A stretch of 64,000 nt of DNA from Alteribacillus persepolensis (GCF_900099605.1 NZ_FNDK01000015.1:16721-80720), one strand, 5' to 3'; counted from the first letter of the stretch, positions 7,880 to 17,170 are shown. The notes: a model not told the origin generated them from the letters alone. Numbers and translations are program-made.

Positions 7880-10621
7880 ATGAAGAAAAGAAAATCTTTA
7901 TTATCATTTGTAATGAGCGTACTCTTTATTTTGACTGCAGTAATCCCCCACAGTGGACAAGCAGTCTCGGCTTCAGATTCTAGCGTAACGATTCATCGAG
8001 ATGAGTACGGTGTTCCGCATATCTATGCCAATTCCATCGATGACATGTATCAAGCATACGGTTATGTGATGGCACAAGACCGTTTGTTCCAACTTGAAAT
8101 GTTTAAAAGGGCAAATGAAGGAACGGCTTCTGCTGTCTTTGGGGAAGAATACTTAACGCACGACGAGAAAATGCGCCGTGATGGCTATAGTAATGAAGAA
8201 ATTCAGCAGATGATTGAAGATATGGATTCTTTCGCAAGAGAAGTGTTAGAAAATTTTGCGAAAGGGATTGATACGTACGTACAAGAAGCTTTGGAAGACC
8301 CGGAAGAAAAATTATCAAAAGAATTCAGCAAGTATAACATGCAGCCGGAACGCTGGAGCGGTGTCGATGTACTTCGTTTGTATATGGCATCAATGACGGT
8401 GTTTATGGATCAAGAACAAGAACTTCAAAATGCTCAATTTTTGCAAGAATTAACGGATGAATTTGGTGAAGAAGAAGGCAAAGCCATTTTTAATGACGTT
8501 ATTTGGTTGAACGATTCTGCATCTCCAACGACTTCTGATTCTGAAGCGTCTTCGGGGAGTGGAACACCGTTTGGGCAATACACGAATAATAATGCCGGCG
8601 AAGAGGCAGGAGAAGCGGTAACAACAGCGCGAGATCGATTTAGCCAAACAACAAAGGAATTGGGTGTTCCGCTGAAAGTAGGGAGTAACGCTGTAGTTGT
8701 TGGTTCCTCTCAATCAGCGTCTGAAAATCCGATAATGTTTGGAGGCCCGCAAGTTGGATTTAGTGCACCAGGATTTATTTATGAAGTCGGTCTGCACGGT
8801 CCAGAATTTGATATTCAAGGATCCAGCTTTATAGGATACCCGTTTATTATGTTTGGAACAACAGAAGAAATGTCATTTGGGGCAACAGCTGGATACGGTG
8901 ACGTCGTAGATATTTTTGAAGAGACATTAAATCCGGATAACCCAAATGAGTATTTGCATAACGGGGAGTGGAAAGAGTTTGAAAAGCAAACAGAAACTTT
9001 TGAAATAAAACAAGAAGATGGCACCATAGAAACAGTTCAAAGGGATTATTATTACAGTGTACATGGGCCGGTTATTTGGAAAGATGAAGAAAGCGGCACA
9101 GCTTACACAAAAAGTTGGTCATTTCGGGGAACAGAAGCTGACAGCTGGGCAGCATATCTCAACATGAACTGGGCAGAAGACGTGGATGAATTCCATGAAG
9201 CGGCAAAAGATTATACGATGTCGCTTAACTGGTTCTATGCCGATAACGATGATAATATTGGGTACTTTCATACCGGGAAAATCCCTGTTCGAGATGAACG
9301 GATTGATTGGAGATTACCGACCCCTGGAACCGGTGAATACGACTGGAAAGGATTTCGCAGTCCAGAGGATAATCCTTCTGAAATCAACCCGGAGCGCGGT
9401 TATATTGCAAACTGGAACAATAAGCCTGCCCCCAATTGGAATGCAAATGAAAGAAACAGCAGATGGGGTGTTGATAACAGAGTTCATAAATTTATAGACG
9501 GTATAGAAGAGCGAGAGTCCTTAACAGTAAAAGATATAAACGATATAAACTATGAGGCGAGTTTTGCTAACTTGGATGAAAAATGGTTTAAGCCGTTTCT
9601 ATTAAATGTACTTTCTCAAAAAACGGATGACCCGGTATATGAAGATATTCATGAAGAGCTTAAAGCATGGAATGGCTTAAAAGAAGACAAAAATAACGAT
9701 GGTTATTACGATAAACCAGTGGCTAATTTGGTTTTAGATGCTTGGGTGAACCAACTAGAAGAGCGTATTTTAAAGGATGATCTGCAAGACTTACAAGAAT
9801 ACGCTGGGGAAAGCAGTTCCAGCCTATTGATTCGAATTCTGCAAGAAGAGCAGGCAGCCTTAAAAACAGAATATAATTGGCTGAATGGACAGTCTGTAGA
9901 AGAGATTGCTGCAGAAAGCTTAGAAGAAGCAGTCACAGAGCTGCAAGAAGAGCATGGTGAATCTATCACAGATTGGGAAATGCCGATTGAAACGATGACG
10001 TTTGGTGCTGAGTCACTGGTAGGTGTTCCGCATGGTCTTGGTGATCAAGAAGAAATTATTAGTATGAACCGAGGCAGTGAAAATCATTTTGTGGAGATGA
10101 CGCAAGAAGGGCCAAGCGGTCAAAATGTGACACCTCCGGGACAAATAGGTTTTATTAATCAAAATGGTGAGTACTCTCAGCATTATCGCGATCAAATCGA
10201 TCTGTTTAAGAGTTTTGAATATAAGCCGATGCATTTTTATCAAGAAGATGTACAGGAACATGCTGTGGAAACAGTCGAGTTAACATTTGATCACTCAACT
10301 GTCACTGATGTGATTGAACAAAAAACGGGTACTGTGGAAGTGCCGGGTTATATTGTAGGGAACGTCAAAAATAAACATACGTTTGCACTCGAACCTGCGT
10401 TTTATAATAATGATAATTTGTTAATTGCTGATTCTCCCTTTGAAACTGATCCATCGAATATGCTGCTTGTTTCATTGAAAGCACAAGATAAACATGCATT
10501 TGGACTGAAAATAAACCCAGATTATGTTGGTCAGAAGATAAATGTTGCAGGTGAACTTCACAACGATAAGCACGGCTTTGTTCAATTAAAACATCCAGAA
10601 AACATTCATATAGTAGAATAG
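7880..10621 (+). CDS. Secreted penicillin G acylase family protein
   Basis: An Ntn-hydrolase that cleaves amide bonds, in known members releasing phenylacetate from penicillin G or related amides. It has 913 residues, longer than the about 800-850 of classical members. A signal peptide is clear (KKRKS, then a hydrophobic stretch, cleavage near GQAVSA). The alpha-chain motif DEYGVPHIYANSIDDMYQAYGYVMAQDRLFQLE-type segment starts at residue 41. A linker rich in S, T, G and N (about 212-262) precedes Ser269 in KVGSNAVVVG, the expected self-cleavage site and nucleophile. The beta chain carries GGPQVGFSAPGFIYEVGLHG and NMNWA. A GAGGGGAG site precedes the ATG. It is followed closely by a thioesterase gene. 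Acyl-homoserine lactone or other amides are possible substrates. Confidence 0.9.
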   Translation: MKKRKSLLSFVMSVLFILTAVIPHSGQAVSASDSSVTIHRDEYGVPHIYANSIDDMYQAYGYVMAQDRLFQLEMFKRANEGTASAVFGEEYLTHDEKMRRDGYSNEEIQQMIEDMDSFAREVLENFAKGIDTYVQEALEDPEEKLSKEFSKYNMQPERWSGVDVLRLYMASMTVFMDQEQELQNAQFLQELTDEFGEEEGKAIFNDVIWLNDSASPTTSDSEASSGSGTPFGQYTNNNAGEEAGEAVTTARDRFSQTTKELGVPLKVGSNAVVVGSSQSASENPIMFGGPQVGFSAPGFIYEVGLHGPEFDIQGSSFIGYPFIMFGTTEEMSFGATAGYGDVVDIFEETLNPDNPNEYLHNGEWKEFEKQTETFEIKQEDGTIETVQRDYYYSVHGPVIWKDEESGTAYTKSWSFRGTEADSWAAYLNMNWAEDVDEFHEAAKDYTMSLNWFYADNDDNIGYFHTGKIPVRDERIDWRLPTPGTGEYDWKGFRSPEDNPSEINPERGYIANWNNKPAPNWNANERNSRWGVDNRVHKFIDGIEERESLTVKDINDINYEASFANLDEKWFKPFLLNVLSQKTDDPVYEDIHEELKAWNGLKEDKNNDGYYDKPVANLVLDAWVNQLEERILKDDLQDLQEYAGESSSSLLIRILQEEQAALKTEYNWLNGQSVEEIAAESLEEAVTELQEEHGESITDWEMPIETMTFGAESLVGVPHGLGDQEEIISMNRGSENHFVEMTQEGPSGQNVTPPGQIGFINQNGEYSQHYRDQIDLFKSFEYKPMHFYQEDVQEHAVETVELTFDHSTVTDVIEQKTGTVEVPGYIVGNVKNKHTFALEPAFYNNDNLLIADSPFETDPSNMLLVSLKAQDKHAFGLKINPDYVGQKINVAGELHNDKHGFVQLKHPENIHIVE

Positions 10622-10656
10622 ATGAAAGAACAGTAAACAAAGAGGTGTGAAAGGAT

Positions 10657-11061
10657 ATGAAGCCCGGTTTAGAGGAAGGTAAAACGATGACGATGACGTT
10701 CACAGTGACAGAGGATATGTTTGCTGCATTTGAAGGAGAGTTGATTCATCCGACATACTCCACCGTATCTATGGTATATCACATGGAGCTTATTTCTAGG
10801 AAACTGATTCTTCCCTGCTTGGAGTCAGAGGAGGAAGCAATGGGAGCTTCTGTCAGTGTAGAGCATTCTGCTCCATCACCGCTGGGTACCACGGTAACGG
10901 TAAAAGCAACTCTTGCCAAGATACGGCCGCGTTCTGTTACGACACACGTTGTTTTAGAAAACGAACGTGAAACCATTGGCGAAGGGGAAGTGAAACAAGC
11001 GGTTTTACCGAAAGTATATATTGATGAACGACTGCATGCAGAAGATACATCAAAAAGTTAA
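10657..11061 (+). CDS. FlK-like hotdog thioesterase
   Basis: A 134-residue protein resembling the fluoroacetyl-CoA thioesterase (FlK)/thioesterase-like family. It begins MKPGLEEGKTMTMTFTVTEDM, has the HPTYSTVSMVYHMELISRKL helix and ends with the strand segment VTTHVVLENERETIGEG. The ribosome binding site is AAGAGGTG. It starts 35 bases after the acylase gene and before a terminator, so it is probably co-transcribed. It may release CoA from a short or aryl acyl-CoA; the substrate is inferred from context only. Confidence 0.75.
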   Translation: MKPGLEEGKTMTMTFTVTEDMFAAFEGELIHPTYSTVSMVYHMELISRKLILPCLESEEEAMGASVSVEHSAPSPLGTTVTVKATLAKIRPRSVTTHVVLENERETIGEGEVKQAVLPKVYIDERLHAEDTSKS

Positions 11062-11085
11062 AATGCCGCTTTTCATTAAACATCA

Positions 11086-11128
11086 AGCCAGCTGTGCTGT
11101 TTTCATACAAACACAGCTGGCTTTTGTT
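11086..11128 (+). terminator. Terminator of the acylase operon
   Basis: An 11-bp stem AGCCAGCTGTG / CACAGCTGGCT is followed by TTTTGTTT. Confidence 0.8.
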
Positions 11129-11205
11129 TACACTGATCGGAAAAATATCAAATTTCAGCATGGATGAATCATGGAGAATGCTGCGGCAGGAGAATTAGTA
11201 GAAAG

Positions 11206-11253
11206 ATGAAAAAAGCTGTCCTGAGAAGATATAGCGACTTCCCGGACAGCTTT
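11206..11253 (-). terminator. Terminator after the permease gene
   Basis: The stem AAAGCTGTCC / GGACAGCTTT, read on the minus strand, is followed by a run of six T just beyond the permease stop codon. Confidence 0.8.
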
Positions 11254-11260
11254 GAATGTA

Positions 11261-12637
11261 TTATCCTGTTTTCTCTGTTATTTCGATATCATCCTTTTCT
11301 TGTTCAGGGGAATGATCTTGCTCTTCTCTTTTTCCGATAAGAACCAAGCATAATACAATACCGATTCCCATGCCCCAAGCAGGCCCTTGAAAAGCAGTCA
11401 GCATTCCAATAATGAGTACGACACCGCGAGCCGTATTATTACTGACCATTGACATAGCAACATATGCGCATGCGAACCCTGTCAGCAGCAAAGTAACCGA
11501 CAATGCAACAGGAAACAGCGGCATGATGAGACCGATAACAGGCAGCAATAAACCTAAAGGGATAGCCATTAAGTAAAAGTTAAAAGGACCTGTGAAAATA
11601 CTTTCCATAACATGTCTGCCCTTTTTATAACGTTCAAGTAAGAATACTTGTACGCCTGTCCAAATGGGGCCGTGCACCCAGAGAAGGGGTCCTGCCGTTA
11701 GAAGTTGTGCTACATTTCGTAAGGCGAGAGTATAGTGGCTGCGGGTAGAATTAATATCAATCGTCTCATCTTCTCTTGCATGATTAGCTTCTTTGAGTAA
11801 AGTATTTGCCACTAGTAAATCACCAAATGCCAGCACATAAATCATTAAACTAATTGGAATCGCAGCCATGAATATGTCCCATGACGGCAGTCCAACAGAC
11901 CACAAGGATAAGGAAGCTACTGTTTCTCCAATTGGAGGGACGAAAAATCCCCAGGATATATCAAAGCTGACTTCACCACTTATTAAACCTGCTACAGCAC
12001 CGCCGGCTAACGCCACAAGTAAAGCATTAGCAGTTGCTGAGAGTTTCACTTTATTATTGGGAAGCTTTGAAAATGGAATGGAAAACATAAGAATTAACAC
12101 AATAATCCAAGCGGTTATAAGTGAAAATGGCATTTCAGGGAGTCTGTCTAGTTCCGATTGGAAGGCTGCGATAGCTGCCCCCATAATAACACCGGCTTTT
12201 AGTGAATTTGGAACAAGTCGGTTAAATTTTTCTCCTAATTTTGTTATGCCAAAGAAGAAGAAAAGAAAAGCGACAATCAGCGTAACAGCAATCATAGCCT
12301 GAATTGCTTCTGTCCCTGGTGTAAACGCATTCATAAAAACGATTGTTAAAGGAAGCCCTGATGTGATAGCTCCGGCAGCATAGACATCGCCGAATAAAAA
12401 AGTTTGGGCAAGTACCCAGAATAACATCACCAAACTTACTGTCCAGGCAATCTCAAATGATACATCAAAATACTGCATCATAAGTGGAGTAACAGAGCCG
12501 CAAGTGGCAAGCAGAAGAAAGCCGCCTTGAATGTGTTGGCTGGGCGTAAGATTAATATGGGCACCGGGCAGTCTTAGTGTAAACGGTCCCCACTTAATCC
12601 CAGGTTGAATGCCGCCGTACGGCCTTTGTCTTTGCAT
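11261..12637 (-). CDS. Multi-pass permease, NCS2/SulP-like fold
   Basis: A 458-residue integral membrane protein with about 12-14 hydrophobic segments and a charged C-terminal tail. Features such as [28 protein letters not shown] and the segment [22 protein letters not shown] recall xanthine/uracil, BenE benzoate and SulP permeases, but I cannot assign the family with certainty. An AAGGAGG site precedes the ATG. It lies 90 bases downstream of the ferredoxin reductase gene on the same strand, so a ferredoxin-reductase-permease transcript is likely. Uptake of phenylacetate or another aromatic acid is an attractive guess from context. Confidence 0.6.
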   Translation of the reverse strand: MQRQRPYGGIQPGIKWGPFTLRLPGAHINLTPSQHIQGGFLLLATCGSVTPLMMQYFDVSFEIAWTVSLVMLFWVLAQTFLFGDVYAAGAITSGLPLTIVFMNAFTPGTEAIQAMIAVTLIVAFLFFFFGITKLGEKFNRLVPNSLKAGVIMGAAIAAFQSELDRLPEMPFSLITAWIIVLILMFSIPFSKLPNNKVKLSATANALLVALAGGAVAGLISGEVSFDISWGFFVPPIGETVASLSLWSVGLPSWDIFMAAIPISLMIYVLAFGDLLVANTLLKEANHAREDETIDINSTRSHYTLALRNVAQLLTAGPLLWVHGPIWTGVQVFLLERYKKGRHVMESIFTGPFNFYLMAIPLGLLLPVIGLIMPLFPVALSVTLLLTGFACAYVAMSMVSNNTARGVVLIIGMLTAFQGPAWGMGIGIVLCLVLIGKREEQDHSPEQEKDDIEITEKTG

Positions 12638-12727
12638 AAAATAAAAAACCTCCTTTTAATTGGTAATATTTTGAATATTTATAGAGAGGAAAAAAAGCGT
12701 GAACTTCTTTTCCTTTGGTAGTTTGTT

Positions 12728-13723
12728 TTAGGACTTGGCAAATAGTGTGGTGCTGTGACCTGGATGCAGTTTAGCAGAAGGATCAATAAACGATTTTGCA
12801 TGGTTGACCGCTGTAGGGGCTTCTCCAAAACCGGTAGCAATCAACTTCACTTTGCCGTCATACGTACATACATCACCCGCTGCATATATTCCTGGTATAT
12901 TGGTTTCCATCTTGGAATTCACTTCAATTGCGTTCTTGTTAATATCAAGTCCCCACGTCTTTAGTGGACCGAGAGAAGTAACGAACCCAAAATTGACAAT
13001 CATGTCATCAACATCTAGCAGATGAGTAGAGTCACCTTTTATTTCTTGAATTAAAATTTGTTCAATCTTGTCCTCGCCGATGATTTTGCCCACTTCATAC
13101 GGTGTTTTTATGTCTACTGATGATTCTTTTAACAGTTCTAAGCTATGTTCGTGCGCACGAAAAGAAGAGCGGCGGTGAATGAGTGTGACTTCCTTTGCAA
13201 TCGGTTCTAACGCAAGGGACCAGTCAACAGCCGAATCTCCTCCGCCGCAAACAAGAACCCGGCGGTCTTTAAATGACTCAAGATCCTTAACAAAATAATG
13301 CAAGGATTGTTCTTCAAAGTGGTCAGCTCGATCAACCTTTAACTTTCTTGGTTGAAAGGCACCAGCTCCTGCTGTAATAATGATGCTTCGTGAGTAATGA
13401 GTACCAGCAGGAGTAGTTAATTCAAACGTGCCATCTTCTAAGCGCACAACATTTTCTACGGATTCGTTCAAACAAATCTCTGGAGAAAATGCTTGTGCTT
13501 GTTCGTGAAGCTGATCAACTAGTTCTTGTGCTTTGATTTTTGGAAAACCTGCGACATCATAAATATATTTATCGGGGTATAAAGCGGACAGTTGTCCGCC
13601 AACCTCCGGCATGCTGTCAATCAGCTTGACAGAAGCTTGTCTCATCCCTGCATAGAACGCGGTGAAAAGCCCTACAGGACCGGCACCGATAATCGTTATA
13701 TCTACCAAGTTTTCTTTGGCCAT
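12728..13723 (-). CDS. Ferredoxin-NADP reductase, thioredoxin-reductase type (first copy)
   Basis: A 331-residue flavoprotein of the YumC family that moves electrons between NADPH and ferredoxin. The FAD motif is [15 protein letters not shown] and the NADP motif is [14 protein letters not shown]. The C-terminal FAD motif is [34 protein letters not shown]. There is no CxxC redox pair of thioredoxin reductase, which is normal for this family. It is 18 bases downstream of a ferredoxin gene on the same strand. With no paaE in the window, this pair is the obvious candidate electron supply for the PaaABC oxygenase. A close homologue lies at 61842-62843. Confidence 0.93.
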   Translation of the reverse strand: MAKENLVDITIIGAGPVGLFTAFYAGMRQASVKLIDSMPEVGGQLSALYPDKYIYDVAGFPKIKAQELVDQLHEQAQAFSPEICLNESVENVVRLEDGTFELTTPAGTHYSRSIIITAGAGAFQPRKLKVDRADHFEEQSLHYFVKDLESFKDRRVLVCGGGDSAVDWSLALEPIAKEVTLIHRRSSFRAHEHSLELLKESSVDIKTPYEVGKIIGEDKIEQILIQEIKGDSTHLLDVDDMIVNFGFVTSLGPLKTWGLDINKNAIEVNSKMETNIPGIYAAGDVCTYDGKVKLIATGFGEAPTAVNHAKSFIDPSAKLHPGHSTTLFAKS

Positions 13724-13741
13724 TTTTTCATCACTCCCCGT

Positions 13742-13993
<252 letters not shown>

Positions 13994-14008
13994 TTACCCT
14001 CCTGTATA

Positions 14009-14024
14009 TGACGTTAATCAAACG
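14009..14024. promoter_or_regulatory. Candidate regulator site before the ferredoxin operon
   Basis: TGACGTTAATCAAACG matches 14 of 16 positions of TGACGTTAAGAAAACG found at the paaA transcription start (18793-18808). It lies in the expected 5' leader of the ferredoxin operon. Shared control with the Paa genes is inferred. Confidence 0.45.
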
Positions 14025-14047
14025 AAATATTTATTTTTGTTATAAAA

Positions 14048-14075
14048 AGGATATCAAATATTCGGCATATGTCAA
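14048..14075 (-). promoter_or_regulatory. Candidate promoter of the ferredoxin operon
   Basis: On the minus strand, TTGACA (14070-14075) and TATCCT (14048-14053) have a 16-base spacer and lie about 60 bases before the ferredoxin start. Confidence 0.5.
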
Positions 14076-14108
14076 TATGAAAACGCAATCATTTTTGTTT
14101 TTTTACCA

Positions 14109-14172
14109 TTAGAAAACTTAGCTCGCCGATAAATTCTTATGGCGGAAGCCGTAGTTTTACTTACGTTAATTC
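14109..14172. repeat. Dispersed hairpin repeat, copy A
   Basis: About 60 bases, beginning TTAGAAAACTTAGCTCGCCG and ending with TTTTACTTACG, closely resemble copy B at 17108-17170. The words CGCC and GGCG, and AAACTT and AGTTTTAC, allow an imperfect stem-loop. It is noncoding; the gap 13991-14406 holds no supported gene. Confidence 0.65.
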
Positions 14173-14290
14173 TTTAATAAAGTTAAACATTCCCAAAGTA
14201 TAAAAAGGAGGAGCTGTGTCATCATCCTCTACACTGAAAAGCTGTGGACGCCGTCCAGAATGAGAGAATATGACGGAAGGTTTATAGACC

Positions 14291-14339
14291 AAAAGAGGGC
14301 TGTCACAAAGTCATTTTTTATGACTTTGTGACAGCCCTC
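14291..14339 (-). terminator. Terminator after the nitronate monooxygenase gene
   Basis: A perfect 19-bp stem (GAGGGCTGTCACAAAGTCA and complement, 7-base loop) is followed by TTTT on the minus strand, 68 bases beyond the stop codon. Confidence 0.8.
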
Positions 14340-14406
14340 AACAAGTTTGTTGAAAATAAACAATGGATGCAATATTTGTTTTGTATACGGATAAATGCTG
14401 TACAGT

Positions 14407-15351
14407 CTAACGTAATGGGAGACTGTGAAACGCACCTTCAGCCTCATCTATCATTCGGCGGAACAACGCAGAAACGGTTGGTAAATCATTAATTAAACTA
14501 GAAATTTGACCTGCATTTACGTGTCCTTCTGCTAACTTTCCTTCTATGGCTCCTTTAATGTGGTGTGTTTCATCTGTTTTTTGGAAATATTCTTCGGAAG
14601 GCATTTCATTTTTTTCCCATTCAAGCAGTTTCTCTGCGTAAGGAGTTTTTAGCAGCCGTCTCATCTTTTTGTATGGCCTTCCAGTAATAACGGTACCACC
14701 TGCGTCACTTTCACATATTGCTTGTTTGTACGATTGATGAACCTTTGCATCTTTTGTAGCGATTAAACGGGTTCCAAGCTGAACACCCTGTGCACCTAAG
14801 CTCATAGCAGCGAGCAACCCGCGTCCGTCACCAATGCCGCCTGCTGCTACGACAGGAATGTGAACCCTAGAAGCAATTTGAGGTATAAGGGTAAACGTTG
14901 TTAGTTCCTCATTTGCATTGATACCAGCTGCTTCATATCCTTCTGCGATAATAACATCTGCCCCGGCTTTTTCCGCTTTTAATGCTTGATAAGGGTTCGA
15001 TACGACACACATGACGATGATGTTTTCTTTTGTCAGATTTTCTATATAAGGAGCTGGATTGCCGGCTGACAACGTAACGACCGGGACACGGTGCTCTACG
15101 GCCATAGATAAAATCTTTCTTGCATCAGGGTTTACTGACAGCGGTACATTAACAGAAAATGGTTTATCTGTTTGTGACGCAACATCTTTTAGTATTTGCT
15201 CAAATGTTTCAGGAGCAAAAGTACCAGCGCCGATGGTTCCAAGCCCTCCTGCTTCTGAAACTGCTGCGGTAAGTTCTGCATGACTTACATTTCCCATCCC
15301 CCCTTGTAAAAGGGGGTATTCAATATCGAGTAGTTCGGTTAAATCGTTCAT
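14407..15351 (-). CDS. Nitronate monooxygenase / FabK-like FMN protein
   Basis: A 314-residue FMN-dependent TIM-barrel protein of the nitronate monooxygenase (2-nitropropane dioxygenase)/FabK family. Evidence is the N-terminal YPLLQGGMGNVSHAELTAAV, the FMN-binding VVAAGGIGDGRGLLAAMSLGAQGVQLGTRL, and EGYEAAGI. Members oxidise nitronates such as propionate 3-nitronate, while FabK relatives reduce enoyl-ACP; the motifs alone do not decide. The ribosome binding site is weak (GGTGG). It is divergent from paaY across a 69-base gap with an inverted repeat. Any role in the aromatic pathway is unknown. Confidence 0.85.
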   Translation of the reverse strand: MNDLTELLDIEYPLLQGGMGNVSHAELTAAVSEAGGLGTIGAGTFAPETFEQILKDVASQTDKPFSVNVPLSVNPDARKILSMAVEHRVPVVTLSAGNPAPYIENLTKENIIVMCVVSNPYQALKAEKAGADVIIAEGYEAAGINANEELTTFTLIPQIASRVHIPVVAAGGIGDGRGLLAAMSLGAQGVQLGTRLIATKDAKVHQSYKQAICESDAGGTVITGRPYKKMRRLLKTPYAEKLLEWEKNEMPSEEYFQKTDETHHIKGAIEGKLAEGHVNAGQISSLINDLPTVSALFRRMIDEAEGAFHSLPLR

Positions 15352-15376
15352 AAAAAAACACCACCGTTAAAAATAT

Positions 15377-15396
15377 GTTATATTTAAAAGTATAAC
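15377..15396. promoter_or_regulatory. Inverted repeat in the nmo/paaY divergent promoter
   Basis: GTTATA (15377-15382) and TATAAC (15391-15396) are separated by 8 bases, between two divergent genes. It could be an operator; TATA-rich -10 boxes on both strands could also produce it. Confidence 0.35.
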
Positions 15397-15420
15397 ACGA
15401 TAGGAAAAGGAGAGGAATGA

Positions 15421-15951
15421 ATGATTTATCGTTACAAAAATCACTCACCAAAAGTAGATGAATCGGTTTACGTAGCGGACGGTGCTAAAGTGATTGGAGA
15501 TGTCGAGATTGGGTCTGAATCTAGTATTTGGTTTAACGTAGTTCTGCGCGGAGATGAATCACCCATCAAAATTGGTAACCGGTGTAATATACAAGATAAT
15601 ACGGTGTGCCATTTGTATGATCAGTATCCGCTTATTTTAGAAGATGAAGTGTCGATTGGACATAGTGCTATCGTCCACGGCTGTAAGCTGAAAAAAGGTG
15701 TATTAGTAGGAATGGGGGCCACTGTTTTAGATGGAGCAGAAATAGGAGAATATTCTATTATTGGTGCAAACGCTTTGGTACCATCTGGTAAGGTTATACC
15801 TCCTCGTTCATTAGTGCTTGGTTCACCGGGAAAAGTGGTGCGTGAATTAACAGAAAAGGATTTATCGCTCATTGAAGAAACGATAGAGACGTATGTACAA
15901 AAAGGGAAAGAATTTCAAAATGCAGAGATATTAAAAAGGATTGATGAATAA
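15421..15951 (+). CDS. paaY: PaaY-type gamma-carbonic anhydrase fold protein
   Basis: A 176-residue left-handed beta-helix protein with hexapeptide repeats (VIGDVEIGSESSIWFNVVLRGD, IGNRCNIQDNTVCHL, IGHSAIVHGC, VLVGMGATVLDGAEIG). Histidines at the positions of gamma-carbonic anhydrase metal ligands are present (SIGHSAIVHGC). In Paa clusters PaaY acts as a thioesterase protecting the pathway from dead-end CoA esters. The ribosome binding site is AGGAGAGG. Location beside paaX and paaK supports the PaaY name, but the fold is shared with ordinary YrdA/YtoA proteins. Confidence 0.8.
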   Translation: MIYRYKNHSPKVDESVYVADGAKVIGDVEIGSESSIWFNVVLRGDESPIKIGNRCNIQDNTVCHLYDQYPLILEDEVSIGHSAIVHGCKLKKGVLVGMGATVLDGAEIGEYSIIGANALVPSGKVIPPRSLVLGSPGKVVRELTEKDLSLIEETIETYVQKGKEFQNAEILKRIDE

Positions 15952-15958
15952 TCACGGG

Positions 15959-15997
15959 AGAAGGTGCTATTGGAAGATGATGCACCTTCTTTTTTTA
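15959..15997 (+). terminator. Terminator of paaY
   Basis: The stem AGAAGGTGC / GCACCTTCT is followed by a run of eight T. Confidence 0.85.
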
Positions 15998-16042
15998 TCA
16001 GAAAAGAGAAACAGGTGCATCCCCCATCTTCCATAGGCTTTA

Positions 16043-16951
16043 TTAAGAATGATTGTTTGATTGGGGGCTCATATAGGGGTGGTCAAGAAAATTATAGTGG
16101 TTATCTTTTTTTATTTCTTGATTGCCTTGCTCAAACACCGACTCAAAAAAACGGGTGGCGGGCTCTGCAAGTGTTTTATAATAATCAGCAAATAAGGCTG
16201 CTGCGGAGTCGCCAAGCCAGTCTTGAGGAAGTAATTCCTGCGGCAGGCCTGGATCAACAAATAGAAATTTACGATACTGGTGAACAAGCATCGTTCGTTC
16301 TACGAAACAGCTGCCGTCACTCATATCTCCTTTCTCAATTTTGTTTTTATCGATGATGTATTTTTGACTGTAATTTTGAATGAACTGAGAATACAGCTCG
16401 TTAATTTCATCCAGATCCCAGCATCTTTGTACTAAACTTTTATGGTCACTCATACCTTCATGTGATGCACGAAAATAATTAACGTAACCTTCAATGTCAT
16501 ATTTTTGAATTAAATTATGAATTTGTCCATCGAGAGGATTGGGAGTAATCCAGCAGCTGTTAGAAAGCAGTCCAAAGCCGCTCCATACCAGTTCTTTTCT
16601 TAATTCGTCACGTATATGGCGTTTTTCCTCGGGTATTGTGTAAACGAGAATGAGCCATTCACCATCCCACTTTGGTGATTCCAACTTATAAATACGCTCT
16701 GCTGCTTCATCCATACGGTCACGACCACGTTCTGTTAAATAATAGTAACTTTTATTTCCTTTCTTTTCCGATTGCAGCCATCCTTGTTTGCTCATCCGTG
16801 AAACGGCAGCACGGACAGACTGTTCATTGTGTCCAAACTCCTTCAGCAAACGAATTAAGCTTCCAATCCATATGACATTACCATAGTGGCGAATGTAATC
16901 TCCGTATAATGTGAAAATCATCGACCGAGTATTTAGCGTTTTCTTTTCCAT
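16043..16951 (-). CDS. paaX: Phenylacetate pathway repressor PaaX
   Basis: A phenylacetyl-CoA-responsive transcription repressor of the PaaX family, 302 residues. The N-terminal winged helix starts LNTRSMIFTLYGDYIRHYGN and continues to EQSVRAAVSRMSKQGWLQ. The central and C-terminal PaaX domains follow (WDGEWLILVYTIPEEKRHIRDELRKELVWSGFGLL). The ATG at 16951 has a GGAAAGG site. The earlier ATG at 16984 is rejected because it overlaps an extended -10 box. It is transcribed toward paaY and away from paaK, ending convergent with paaY. It probably controls the operators proposed at 17050, 18795 and perhaps 14009. Confidence 0.93.
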   Translation of the reverse strand: MEKKTLNTRSMIFTLYGDYIRHYGNVIWIGSLIRLLKEFGHNEQSVRAAVSRMSKQGWLQSEKKGNKSYYYLTERGRDRMDEAAERIYKLESPKWDGEWLILVYTIPEEKRHIRDELRKELVWSGFGLLSNSCWITPNPLDGQIHNLIQKYDIEGYVNYFRASHEGMSDHKSLVQRCWDLDEINELYSQFIQNYSQKYIIDKNKIEKGDMSDGSCFVERTMLVHQYRKFLFVDPGLPQELLPQDWLGDSAAALFADYYKTLAEPATRFFESVFEQGNQEIKKDNHYNFLDHPYMSPQSNNHS

Positions 16952-16984
16952 AGTTTGTACCTTTCCTTTGCTTTCATTTTCCAT

Positions 16985-16993
16985 ATTATATCA
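16985..16993 (-). promoter_or_regulatory. Extended -10 promoter of paaX
   Basis: TGATATAAT on the minus strand is a perfect extended -10. Transcription would begin near 16978, inside the longer alternative reading frame, which supports the start at 16951. No good -35 is visible. Confidence 0.5.
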
Positions 16994-17049
16994 AATAATT
17001 CATTTATATAAGACATAATCATTTGTTGAATATTTTACTATAAAATATA

Positions 17050-17067
17050 AAAACGTTATACCGTTTT
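17050..17067. promoter_or_regulatory. Inverted repeat AAAACG-N6-CGTTTT upstream of paaX
   Basis: AAAACGTTATACCGTTTT is an 18-base inverted repeat 83 bases before the paaX -10 start region. It shares AAAACGTTATA with the paaA leader (18803-18813). It is a candidate autoregulatory or pathway operator. Confidence 0.45.
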
Positions 17068-17107
17068 GTTTAATAGAGGAAAGAAAATTCACTGCCTGTT
17101 TTAACGT

Positions 17108-17170
17108 GTTAGAAAAACTTGGTTTGTCGCCGAATTCTTAGGGCGAAAGCCATGGTTTTACTTATACTTT
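17108..17170. repeat. Dispersed hairpin repeat, copy B
   Basis: It begins TTAGAAAAACTTGG and continues with GCCGAATTCTTAGGGCG, AAAGCC and TTTTACTTA. It matches copy A at 14109-14172 with few changes. Both copies are read in the same direction and flank the nmo-paaY-paaX block. Confidence 0.65.
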
